A DNA stretch of 64,000 bases from JARRKC01 sp963723965 (GTDB lineage Bacteria > Acidobacteriota > UBA6911 > RPQK01 > JAPXNP01), in the NCBI GenBank assembly GCA_963723965.1, contig CAVRSV010000012.1, positions 558,001 to 622,000 of the forward strand, in the 5' to 3' direction. Both the position numbers and the translations under genes were made by a program. Below are positions 25,002 to 32,222 of the stretch, one piece after another (positions within the stretch are counted from its first letter, which is position 1; the number at the start of each line of letters is the position of its first letter). Under the pieces are notes generated by a model that had not been told where the DNA came from, made no database searches, and was given only the letters and a program-made list of their open reading frames with translations.

Positions 25002-27743
25002 ATGAGAGACTCGAACAGACGCACTCCCCTCTTTCTGATCTGGACCTTCAGCGCCCTGCTGCTGGGAGGCTGGGCGGCGACGGAGCGACTGGCCGCCGAG
25101 ACCAGCCGCTGGAGCCCGGACGACATCCTTCTGGCCGAAGATGCCGGGAACTTCGAGATTTCTCCGGATGCCACCCGGGTCGTCTGGGTCAAGACGCAGA
25201 TGGACAAGGAGAAGGGCCGGAGATTTGCCAACCTGTTTCTGAGCTGGCTCGGGGAGAAGAAGGAGGTCCAGCTGACCCGCGGCAAGTCCGTGCAACGCAG
25301 TCCGCGCTGGTCCCCGGACGGCACGAGGATCGCTTTCCTCAGCGCTCGTCCTTCCCCCGACCAGTCGGATGAAGGCAATGGCGGACGGTCCGTCACGGGG
25401 CTCTGGCTGATCAGTCTGGACGGTGGTGAACCCTGGCCGGTCGTGGACTTCAAGCGGTCGGTGCGCGATTTCGCCTGGAAGGACGACAACACGATCGTCT
25501 TTGCCGCTCAGGAGGATCCTTCCCTGTACGAGCAGGAAAAGGAGAAGGCGAAGGACGATTCTGAGGTGGTCGAGGACGCCGCGCACGAGCCGCCCGTTCG
25601 GATCTACCTGCTCGACATCAAGGGCAAGTCGATCCACCGCCTGACCGACAACAGTGACTGGATCCAGGACATTGCCGTCTCACCCGACGGGCGCTGGGTC
25701 ACTTCGATCCACGAGCGCAGCCTCAGCTTTGCCTTCGATCAAAAGGTGACGCCGGCCATCTTCCTGACCCGCATCGAGGACGGGGAGACGACGCCCATCG
25801 AACCCGATCGCCGCATGGCGCCACGGGGCATCGTGTGGTCCAAAGACTCGGCCGGCTTCTATTTCGCCACCGAGTATTCCAGCGACCCCTTCTACTTCAC
25901 CGCCACGGTCACGCGTCTGAACTACTACGATCTGGCGTCCCGCCAGACCACCGAAGTGAATCTTGACTGGCCGCGCGGCCTGGGCGGCTACGCCTTGTCG
26001 GTCAAGCCCGTCGAGGGCGGCTTCCTGGCGCTCCTGGCGGACGGTGTGCGGTTCCGTCCCGCCCTCTACAGCCGTCACGGCCTGGCCTGGACGCGGGTAG
26101 ACCTGACGGGCGAACAGAGCCGGAACATCTGGGACTGGACGCTCGCCCAAGATGGCAAGACCCTCGTCTTTGCCTACTCCACGGCTTCCACTCCCGAACA
26201 GTGGTACCACGCCAGCCTCGACGGCACTGCCATCGCGTCCGCCTCTCAGTTCACGGACCTGAACCCCTCGTTCAAGGACAAGAAGAAGCCTCGAGTCGAG
26301 GTGATTTCCTGGCCGGGGGCCAATGGAGACACCGTGGAGGGACTGCTCTACTATCCACTGGACTACCAGGAAGGCCGGCGCTATCCCCTGATGCTCTCCA
26401 TCCATGGCGGCCCTTCGGGAACCGATTTCGACGCCTGGAGCGAATCCTGGTCTTCACCCAAGATCCTGCTGGAGCAGCGGGGCGCGTTCGTTCTGAAGGT
26501 CAACTACCACGGCAGCGCCAACTACGGCCTGGAATGGGTCGAGTCCATCTGCTGCGGCAAATACTACGAACTCGAACGGGTCGACATCGAAAACGGTGTG
26601 GACCATGTCATCCAGCAGGGTCTCGTCGATCCCGACCGGCTGGGGACGATGGGCTGGTCGAACGGCGCCATTCTGACGACGGAACTCGTCACGCGCAGCC
26701 GCCGCTTCAAGGTGGCCTCGGCCGGCGCCGGTGACGTCGAATGGATCAGCGACTGGGGCAACGTCATGTTCGGGGCCTCGTTCGACAACTACTACTTCGG
26801 GAAACCACCTTATCAGGACCCGGAGTTGTACATCCGCAAGTCCCCTTATTTCAGGCTGAAGGATGTGACCACTCCAACCATCATTTTCACCGGCACCAAC
26901 GACGTCAACGTCCCTCCCAGCCAGAGTTGGTCACATTTTCGGGTCCTGCAGCAGGCCACGGACACGCCCGTTCGCTTCGTGGTCTTTCCCGGCGAGCCCC
27001 ACGGGCTGCGCAGCTACCAACATCAGCGACGAAAGCTCGACGAGGATCTGGCCTGGATCGACCGCTACCTGTTCCAGAAGCCCGATCAAGCCAACGAGGC
27101 CGTCAAGGAAGACTCGCCGCTCGAGGCCGCCCTCGCGCTCAACAAGGCGGCCCGGGCGGAAGACGGCCACTACGGCACCCTGCGCGAGGGCGTCCTGGTC
27201 CCGGAGATCGCCTCCTTTCGTGATCTGCACGTGTCCCGCTTCGAGATCACCCGAGCCCAGTACCAGGCATTCGACGCTTCCTTCCGCTACGCCCCCGGCA
27301 CCGGCAATTACCCGGCCAGCGGCCTCTCCTTCGAGCAGGCGCAAGCTTACTGCCGGTGGTTGTCGCAGAAGACCGGAGAAACCTACCGGCTGCCCGGGTC
27401 GGAAGAGAGCGGCCTTCTGTACGGGGGCAACGGCTCGACCGGGGAGAATACGCTCGACTACTGGGCGGGATACGCACCGAATCTGGATGATCGCTCCCGG
27501 CTGCAGAAGGCGATCTCACAGCTGCCGGGTGACGCGCCGCTGCTTCGCCCGGTGGGACAATTCCGCGGACGGGGGGAAGACGATCCGGTCTTCGATTTGG
27601 GCGGCAATGTGGCCGAGTGGACGACGGACAAGGATGGACAACCGCTCCTGAAGGGCGGAAGCGCCGATCTGCCGGCCAAGCCCAAGCAACCCGACCTGTC
27701 CGCAGCCGAGGCCTATCGCGGCTTCCGCGTCGTCCGCGAGTAG
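25002..27743 (+). CDS. S9 prolyl-oligopeptidase-type peptidase fused to a formylglycine-generating-enzyme-like domain
   Basis: 913 residues. A signal peptide (FLIWTFSALLLGGWAATERLAA) is followed by a WD40/TolB-like beta-propeller (~40-430; SPRWSPDGTRIAFLS, ISPDATRVVW) and an alpha/beta hydrolase domain (~440-690). The catalytic triad reads Ser553 (GWSNGA), Asp634 (GTNDVNVP) and His667 (GEPHGL). Residues ~725-913 are an FGE/SUMF1-like fold (FEITRAQYQAFDASF, SFEQAQAYCRWLSQKTGETYRLPG, VFDLGGNVAEWT, YRGFRVVRE). Such folds are usually separate. Probably a periplasmic or surface dipeptidyl/acyl-aminoacyl peptidase. An ATG 79 bp after GH3 suggests the two may share a message. Confidence 0.9.
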   Translation: MRDSNRRTPLFLIWTFSALLLGGWAATERLAAETSRWSPDDILLAEDAGNFEISPDATRVVWVKTQMDKEKGRRFANLFLSWLGEKKEVQLTRGKSVQRSPRWSPDGTRIAFLSARPSPDQSDEGNGGRSVTGLWLISLDGGEPWPVVDFKRSVRDFAWKDDNTIVFAAQEDPSLYEQEKEKAKDDSEVVEDAAHEPPVRIYLLDIKGKSIHRLTDNSDWIQDIAVSPDGRWVTSIHERSLSFAFDQKVTPAIFLTRIEDGETTPIEPDRRMAPRGIVWSKDSAGFYFATEYSSDPFYFTATVTRLNYYDLASRQTTEVNLDWPRGLGGYALSVKPVEGGFLALLADGVRFRPALYSRHGLAWTRVDLTGEQSRNIWDWTLAQDGKTLVFAYSTASTPEQWYHASLDGTAIASASQFTDLNPSFKDKKKPRVEVISWPGANGDTVEGLLYYPLDYQEGRRYPLMLSIHGGPSGTDFDAWSESWSSPKILLEQRGAFVLKVNYHGSANYGLEWVESICCGKYYELERVDIENGVDHVIQQGLVDPDRLGTMGWSNGAILTTELVTRSRRFKVASAGAGDVEWISDWGNVMFGASFDNYYFGKPPYQDPELYIRKSPYFRLKDVTTPTIIFTGTNDVNVPPSQSWSHFRVLQQATDTPVRFVVFPGEPHGLRSYQHQRRKLDEDLAWIDRYLFQKPDQANEAVKEDSPLEAALALNKAARAEDGHYGTLREGVLVPEIASFRDLHVSRFEITRAQYQAFDASFRYAPGTGNYPASGLSFEQAQAYCRWLSQKTGETYRLPGSEESGLLYGGNGSTGENTLDYWAGYAPNLDDRSRLQKAISQLPGDAPLLRPVGQFRGRGEDDPVFDLGGNVAEWTTDKDGQPLLKGGSADLPAKPKQPDLSAAEAYRGFRVVRE

Positions 27744-27756
27744 TTTTCGGGGTCCG

Positions 27757-27930
27757 AGTTCCTGGTTCCTAGTTCCTGGTTCCTGGTTCCGCGTGCCCCG
27801 GTCGGGGCACGATTGCCCCTGGCCCAGGGTCCCGCACGGCGCGACCCTGGGTCGCACCCTCTGAACGAGGCAACTCGGAAGGAGGAACGCGGAACTCGGA
27901 ACTCCCGAAAACCGGGAACCCCGGTTTCGG
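27757..27930. repeat. Paired inverted 7-bp arrays (GGTTCCT type) around nested hairpins
   Basis: Left array 27757-27791: AGTTCCT, GGTTCCT, AGTTCCT, GGTTCCT, GGTTCCG. Right array 27884-27904 in the opposite sense: GGAACGC, GGAACTC, GGAACTC. The core holds a GTGCCCC/GGGGCAC hairpin (27793-27810) and a CCAGGGTC/GACCCTGG pair. At 27905-27930 is a further hairpin (CCGAAAACCGGG with CCCGGTTTCGG) just after the stop of the NifX-like gene that may act as its terminator. Confidence 0.8.
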
Positions 27931-27932
27931 GG

Positions 27933-28313
27933 TCAGTGGCAGCCGCCGCGGTGCTGCCCATGGCCGGCGCAGGAATCGTCGGCCGTGAAGCGGGGCAACC
28001 GGTTCTCTTTGAGACCCTCCATTGCTTCGCCCACGGTCCCGCCGTCGAAACGCAAGACTTCAAGGCCCACGGACTGCAGGGCCATGAGCGCCCGGCGTCC
28101 GATGCCACCCACGATCACCGCATCGACGGCATGGCCGCCGATGGCGCCCACGGGATTACAGGCCCCGTGCTGGTGGGCGTGATTCGAGTTCTCGATGCTC
28201 TCCACCGCCATCGTCTCGCTATCCACGACCAGAAAGCAGGGCGCCGAACCGAAATGACCGTACGTCGAACTGTCCAAACCAAAATCCTGGGCTACTGGAA
28301 TACAGACTCTCAT
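27933..28313 (-). CDS. NifX/NafY-like (dinitrogenase iron-molybdenum cofactor fold) protein
   Basis: The start at MRVCIPVAQDFGLDSS (28313) gives 126 residues, the full small domain. Family features are the N-terminal strand, STYGHFGSAPCFLVVD, NSNHAHQHGACNPV, VDAVIVGGIGRRALMAL and VLRFDGGTVGEAM. The tail is rich in His and Cys (CAGHGQHRGGCH). The family binds metal cofactors; stand-alone copies outside nitrogenase clusters have unknown tasks. Its ATG overlaps the end of the DUF134 gene (28310-28313), and no nitrogenase genes are present. Confidence 0.88.
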   Translation of the reverse strand: MRVCIPVAQDFGLDSSTYGHFGSAPCFLVVDSETMAVESIENSNHAHQHGACNPVGAIGGHAVDAVIVGGIGRRALMALQSVGLEVLRFDGGTVGEAMEGLKENRLPRFTADDSCAGHGQHRGGCH

Positions 28314-28768
28314 TGTTCCTCCACTGCGTGTTGCGCCTGAACGGATTTCCCGTGGTCCGCCGCTCGATCGGACCGGATCTCGCGCCGCCGACAGCGCCCA
28401 TGCTTCCGACATGTCCGCCGTATGCGGCCTCGCCTGCAACCACACTCACCGGCGGAAGTCTCCGCCTGACTGTCTCCTTCGAAACTCACCTGCCCGCCGT
28501 CGACCCTGAGCGCCTTTCCTTCGACGAGTGCCTCCGCCACGGTCTGCCGCGCCTCAGCGAGAATCCGCGACAGAGTCGGCCTCGAGACACCCATGCTTTC
28601 AGCGGCACTCTCCTGATAGTTGCCCTCCAGATCGACGAGTCGCAAGGCCTCGAGTTCATCCATGCTCAGGGTCACTTCCTCGAGACATCGCAACGGGGTC
28701 CCGGCCGGCTTGAAGAACCGGACCTCGGGAGCGAAGCGGATGCGGCGGCACTGAACGGGTCTCGACAT
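28310..28768 (-). CDS. DUF134/UPF0251 helix-turn-helix regulator
   Basis: 152 residues. The DUF134 domain covers ~1-100: SRPVQCRRIRFAPEV, FKPAGTPLRCLEEVTLSMDELEALRLVDLEG, then the helix-turn-helix NYQESAAESMGVSRPTLSRILAEARQTVAEALV and GKALRVDGG. The C-terminal ~50 residues are Cys/Arg-rich (CGCRRGRIRRTCRKHGRC) and might bind metal. It precedes the NifX-like gene with a 4-bp overlap, a pairing often seen for this family. A perfect 22-bp palindrome begins 15 bp upstream of its start, so autoregulation is likely. Confidence 0.9.
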   Translation of the reverse strand: MSRPVQCRRIRFAPEVRFFKPAGTPLRCLEEVTLSMDELEALRLVDLEGNYQESAAESMGVSRPTLSRILAEARQTVAEALVEGKALRVDGGQVSFEGDSQAETSAGECGCRRGRIRRTCRKHGRCRRREIRSDRAADHGKSVQAQHAVEEQ

Positions 28769-28782
28769 GACCCAGTCAGTTT

Positions 28783-28804
28783 ATTATGAACATATGTTCA
28801 TAAT
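28783..28804. promoter_or_regulatory. Perfect 22-bp palindromic operator upstream of the DUF134 gene
   Basis: The half-site ATTATGAACAT is followed directly by its exact complement. It is AT-rich in GC-rich surroundings. On the minus strand it overlaps a CATAAT -10-like box and lies 14 nt before the ATG (28768), so binding would block transcription of the DUF134-NifX-like pair. Confidence 0.8.
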
Positions 28805-29013
28805 CAAGTCGATCCGGCGCACCGACGCAGAGAGGAATGGGAGCCATCAGAGGGATCGTCTCACAGCCGCAGATTCCAGCTTCGGAGAGCATGGCACAGA
28901 TTGCCCGGCCCGCCCGTTGACGCGTCGGGCAGAGCTGGCGAGGTCGGCTCGCTCCTCCGTAATCCAACGCTCGATCCCGACGTAGCCGAGAACGTCACCG
29001 GCGGCCCGGGAAT

Positions 29014-29448
29014 CTACTCCCAGAAGACGGGGACTTCCAGCCGAATCGTGGCGTCCTCCAGGACGACGCCATAAACACCGCCCCGCCAGTCCGAGCCGAG
29101 GGCTCGTCTCAGGCCGGGCAGAGCCTGATCCATCCTCTCACAGGGTCGGGTCTCCCCCCGAATCTCCAGTCGGAGAGCCCCGATCCGCAGCACGCGCCCC
29201 CGACTGTCCCCGAGTCGGAGGCCGCTGACCATCAGATTCGCCCGGCGAAAGCGGGGGTCGACGGTGCAGCCGAGCTCGACGCCGGCAGCCTCCATGGCTT
29301 CCCTCTCGATCACGGTCACCTGACGGTGGCCTCCCTGATCGGCATTGCCGACGAGACCGCGGTTCTGGCGCAGAACGGCCTCCACGGCGAAATCCATGGG
29401 CCCGCCCTTGGCGCGCTTGATCCAGATTGCCTCGAGTCGTCCGCTCAT
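29014..29448 (-). CDS. MOSC-domain protein
   Basis: 144 residues of a single MOSC domain, the fold of the molybdenum cofactor sulfurase C-terminus. Seen are GLVGNADQGGHRQVTVI, the strand region ANLMVSGLRLGDSRGRVLRIG, and the family Cys in RPCERMDQALPG. Stand-alone MOSC proteins are thought to carry sulfur or act in detoxification of N-hydroxylated compounds; the role here is unknown. The gap 28769-29013 upstream of DUF134 holds the operator and no convincing gene. It lies 23 bp after the next gene. Confidence 0.88.
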   Translation of the reverse strand: MSGRLEAIWIKRAKGGPMDFAVEAVLRQNRGLVGNADQGGHRQVTVIEREAMEAAGVELGCTVDPRFRRANLMVSGLRLGDSRGRVLRIGALRLEIRGETRPCERMDQALPGLRRALGSDWRGGVYGVVLEDATIRLEVPVFWE

Positions 29449-29471
29449 GGCCCGTCCTGTTTCTCCTGGTT

Positions 29472-30089
29472 TCAGAACCCGAACCGTTGCCCTTCGGTGA
29501 CGATATATCCGCCCGCGAGGGCTGGTCCGCCCTTCTTGCTCTTGATGTAGAGATAGCCCTGCAACTCAGCCCCCGCCTCGAGCAGCGTCGCCTTCAACTG
29601 GTGTGCCTCGAGCTCCGCGCGAAGCGCCGGGCCGGTTCCCGCATCCACGTGCCCCGCATCCCCCGCCGGCGGGCCGATGGTGCGAACGGATTCGTAACGA
29701 GCGCGGTTGGGATCCGGAGGGTAAGGGTAGCCCGAGCGGGCTTCGCCGTGGACGACGCCGGACCCAGTTCCTCCCCGCACGTAGTACTTCACGAGTCGGG
29801 GAGCCATCTCGCTCGGCTGAGCCGTCTTCAGTCCCTTGCCCCTCGCATTGAAGATCTCGATCCGGTCGGGTTCGATACGGAGGTCCTGGCCCGATCGGTT
29901 GGTGATATGAACCTCCAGGACGGCGAAGCCTTCCTCGAAGACCTGGTTGGGGAAACCGTCCGGCAGATCCTGGCGACGCAGGGACACCACTGTGCAGTCC
30001 AGGGGTGAACCGCTTTCTTCCGCGAGCGGCGTCCCGGCCCACACCGACACAACGGCCAACGCGAAAACAGCCCGGAAGAGAGGCGGCAT
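29472..30089 (-). CDS. Secreted protein of unknown function
   Basis: The start ATG at 30089 is preferred over the GTG at 30095 because TATAGT followed by six bases stands right before it, giving 205 residues. A signal peptide (FRAVFALAVVSVWAGTPLA) is followed by a beta-rich domain resembling DUF4352-type sandwich proteins (AVLEVHITNRSGQDLRIEPDRIEIFNARG). The late segment ATLLEAGAELQGYLYIKSKKG also fits that fold. Located in periplasm or outside. Function not recognised. It may be co-transcribed with the MOSC gene. Confidence 0.7.
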   Translation of the reverse strand: MPPLFRAVFALAVVSVWAGTPLAEESGSPLDCTVVSLRRQDLPDGFPNQVFEEGFAVLEVHITNRSGQDLRIEPDRIEIFNARGKGLKTAQPSEMAPRLVKYYVRGGTGSGVVHGEARSGYPYPPDPNRARYESVRTIGPPAGDAGHVDAGTGPALRAELEAHQLKATLLEAGAELQGYLYIKSKKGGPALAGGYIVTEGQRFGF

Positions 30090-30095
30090 ACGCAC

Positions 30096-30101
30096 ACTAT
30101 A
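30096..30101 (-). promoter_or_regulatory. -10 box TATAGT (extended TGC) of a leaderless secreted-protein gene
   Basis: The minus-strand TATAGT is followed by GTGCGT and the ATG at 30089. There is no Shine-Dalgarno. Confidence 0.6.
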
Positions 30102-30110
30102 GCAGAGGGG

Positions 30111-30160
30111 AGGCGACCCGTTGGGCGGGAAAGCATTGAAGACCCGGCACCGGGTCGCCT
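30111..30160. repeat. 10-bp perfect inverted repeat between divergent genes
   Basis: AGGCGACCCG (30111-30120) and CGGGTCGCCT (30151-30160) with a 30-nt loop, between the secreted-protein gene and the aldo/keto reductase. It could be an operator or an mRNA structure in the reductase leader. Confidence 0.45.
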
Positions 30161-30257
30161 CAGCGCTTGGCGCTTCTTCCGGGGACGGGCTACACTGGGG
30201 GGGCGGATCGCGAATCGCTCACGGGGAGGAAGGCACGATCCGAAGGAGGTGCTTGCC

Positions 30258-31220
30258 ATGATGCATCGTAGAAGATTCCTTCAATCGTCCGCTACGACGG
30301 CGTTGCTCGCCTGCTTTCCAGCCGGTCTCTCCGGGCTTGCCCGCGAGCGAACGCCCGGCCAGATCGAGAAGCGGGCACTCGGAAAGACCGGAGAAATGCT
30401 CTCGATGATCGGTTTCGGGGGCATCGTGGTCATGGACGCGACTTCCACCGAGGCCTCGCAGCGCGTCTCTCAGGCGATCGACTATGGCATCAACTACTTC
30501 GATGTCGCCCCAACTTACGGGAACGCCGAACAGATGCTCGGTCCGGCGCTCGAAGCCTATCGCAAGGGCGTATTCCTGGCCTGTAAGACCCAGGCCCGCG
30601 ATCGCGACGGCGCGCTGAAGGAGCTGGAGAGTTCTCTGAGGAACCTGCGGACGGATCACTTCGATCTCTATCAGATGCATGCGGTGACAACGGTCGCCGA
30701 CGCCAGGAAGATCCTTGCTCCGGGTGGCGCGCTGGAAGCCTTTCAGCAGGCGCGCAAAGACGGCAAGATCCGGTTCATCGGCTTTTCTGCCCACTCGGTG
30801 GAAGCGGCCCTGACGCTGCTCGACGGCTTCGCCTTCGATACGATCCTCTTTCCCGTCAACTTCAAGACCTGGAACGCGGGCGACTTCGGGCCGCAGGTCC
30901 TGCAGAAGGCGAAGGAGAAGGAGGTCGCCGTGCTGGCCCTCAAGGCTCTCGCGAACGGCCCCTGGCCCGAGGGCGTCGAACGGATTCCCAAGTGCTGGTA
31001 CCAGCCGCTGACGGACATGAAGCAGGCGGAACTGGGGCTGCGCTTCACGCTGTCTCATCCGGTCACGGCAGCTATCCCGCCGGGCAACGAGAATCTCTTT
31101 CGAAAGGCGCTCGATCTGGCGCTGCGCTTCGAGCCTCTCGACGCGCAGGAAGTCGCCGAGATCAAACGTCTGGCGGCCGTCGGCCGGCCTCTGTTCCGGT
31201 ATCCGTCGGCTGAGGCCTGA
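30258..31220 (+). CDS. Aldo/keto reductase with Tat-like signal
   Basis: 320 residues. The ATG at 30258 has a strong AAGGAGGT site 7 nt upstream. The N-terminus MMHRRRFLQSSATTALLACFPAG is a twin-arginine-type signal (R-R-x-F-L-Q), suggesting export of a folded, cofactor-loaded enzyme. The barrel catalytic set is visible: Asp and Tyr in YFDVAPTYGNAE, Lys in LACKTQ, His in YQMHAV. It reduces carbonyls with NAD(P)H; the substrate is unknown. Its 3' end overlaps the convergent transporter gene by 59 bp. Confidence 0.9.
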   Translation: MMHRRRFLQSSATTALLACFPAGLSGLARERTPGQIEKRALGKTGEMLSMIGFGGIVVMDATSTEASQRVSQAIDYGINYFDVAPTYGNAEQMLGPALEAYRKGVFLACKTQARDRDGALKELESSLRNLRTDHFDLYQMHAVTTVADARKILAPGGALEAFQQARKDGKIRFIGFSAHSVEAALTLLDGFAFDTILFPVNFKTWNAGDFGPQVLQKAKEKEVAVLALKALANGPWPEGVERIPKCWYQPLTDMKQAELGLRFTLSHPVTAAIPPGNENLFRKALDLALRFEPLDAQEVAEIKRLAAVGRPLFRYPSAEA

Positions 31221-32181
31221 GCAGCGTTTCGGATATCGATTCCGTGAGGCCAGGGCCCGGGACTCTCCCGCGGCGCCGTAACCAGGAAGAGGCGCCTGCC
31301 GCGGTCAGAACGCACCAGGTGGCAAACAGCGCTCCGGGCAGGGCCGTCTCGGCCTCGAAATGGCGCAGCGCCAGGGCGACCCCCAGGCCGGCGTTTTGCA
31401 TGCCCACCTCGATCATCAGAGTCAGCTGGTAGCGACGGTCGAAGCCGTAGAGACGGGCCAGGTTCCAGCCGGCCACGTAGCCCAGGCCGTTGACCAGAAT
31501 CACCCACAGGAAGACGCTCGGGCCGACGGACAGAAGGGCCGCGTGATTTGCCGCCACCGCATATCCGATGATGACGACGATGGACAGCACCGCAACGGCC
31601 GGGGCCGCGTGTCGGGCCGCCGCCTCGAAGCGCCGCAGCCGGCGCCGCAGCACCATGCCTCCGGCCAGCGGCAACAGAACTGTCAGGAGGATGGTCTGCA
31701 TCATCGGCCAGAACGGGATGGGAAGAAAGACTCCTCCCAGCCACTCCACGAGCGCCGGAGTCACGACCGGCGAGAGGAAGGTCGCAAAACTGGTGAGGGT
31801 CACGGAATAGGCCACCGCCCCGCCCGCCAGGAAGACGATCACGTTGGATGCCATGGCGCCGGGAGCACAGCCGACGATGACGAAGCCCAGGGCCAGTCTC
31901 GGATCCAGTCCGCTCCAGTAGGCCGCCAGGAATCCCAGCAAAGGCATCACCGTGAATTGGGTCGCCAACCCGAGGCCGATCTCACGAGGTCGGCGAAGGG
32001 TCTCCACGAACTCCTTCGGATCGAGCACCAGGCCCAGCGCCAGCATGGTGATGGCGAAGAACCAGAGAAACCAGTCGGCGAAAATGAGAAACGAAGGCGG
32101 ATACAACAGAGCCGCCAGGGCTCCCAGAAACGTCAGCGGCGCGAGGCCGGCGGCTATCCATCGCAGCACTCGAGGCAGCAT
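31162..32181 (-). CDS. Bile acid:sodium symporter (BASS) family transporter
   Basis: The start at MLPRVLRWIAAGLAPL (32181) gives 339 residues with about nine to ten membrane helices. Family regions seen: FFAITMLALGLVLDPKEF, GLATQFTVMPLLGFL, GFVIVGCAPGAMASNVIVFLAGG with the sodium-site-like motifs, SVTLTSFATFLSPVVTPAL, and EVGMQNAGLGVALAL. The frame upstream to 32973 is antisense shadow of sucA. The transported solute is unknown (organic anions in characterised members). The last ~20 codons overlap the aldo/keto reductase gene on the other strand. Confidence 0.92.
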   Translation of the reverse strand: MLPRVLRWIAAGLAPLTFLGALAALLYPPSFLIFADWFLWFFAITMLALGLVLDPKEFVETLRRPREIGLGLATQFTVMPLLGFLAAYWSGLDPRLALGFVIVGCAPGAMASNVIVFLAGGAVAYSVTLTSFATFLSPVVTPALVEWLGGVFLPIPFWPMMQTILLTVLLPLAGGMVLRRRLRRFEAAARHAAPAVAVLSIVVIIGYAVAANHAALLSVGPSVFLWVILVNGLGYVAGWNLARLYGFDRRYQLTLMIEVGMQNAGLGVALALRHFEAETALPGALFATWCVLTAAGASSWLRRRGRVPGPGLTESISETLLRPQPTDTGTEAGRRPPDV

Positions 32182-32222
32182 GACTCCACAGGTTCCCTCG
32201 AAGGACGGTCGTTGTTCGCGGC

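Noticed and set aside
28776..28967. Short minus-strand frame over the palindromic operator
   Set aside because: It has no domain, no ribosome site and would run through the operator and promoter of the DUF134 gene.
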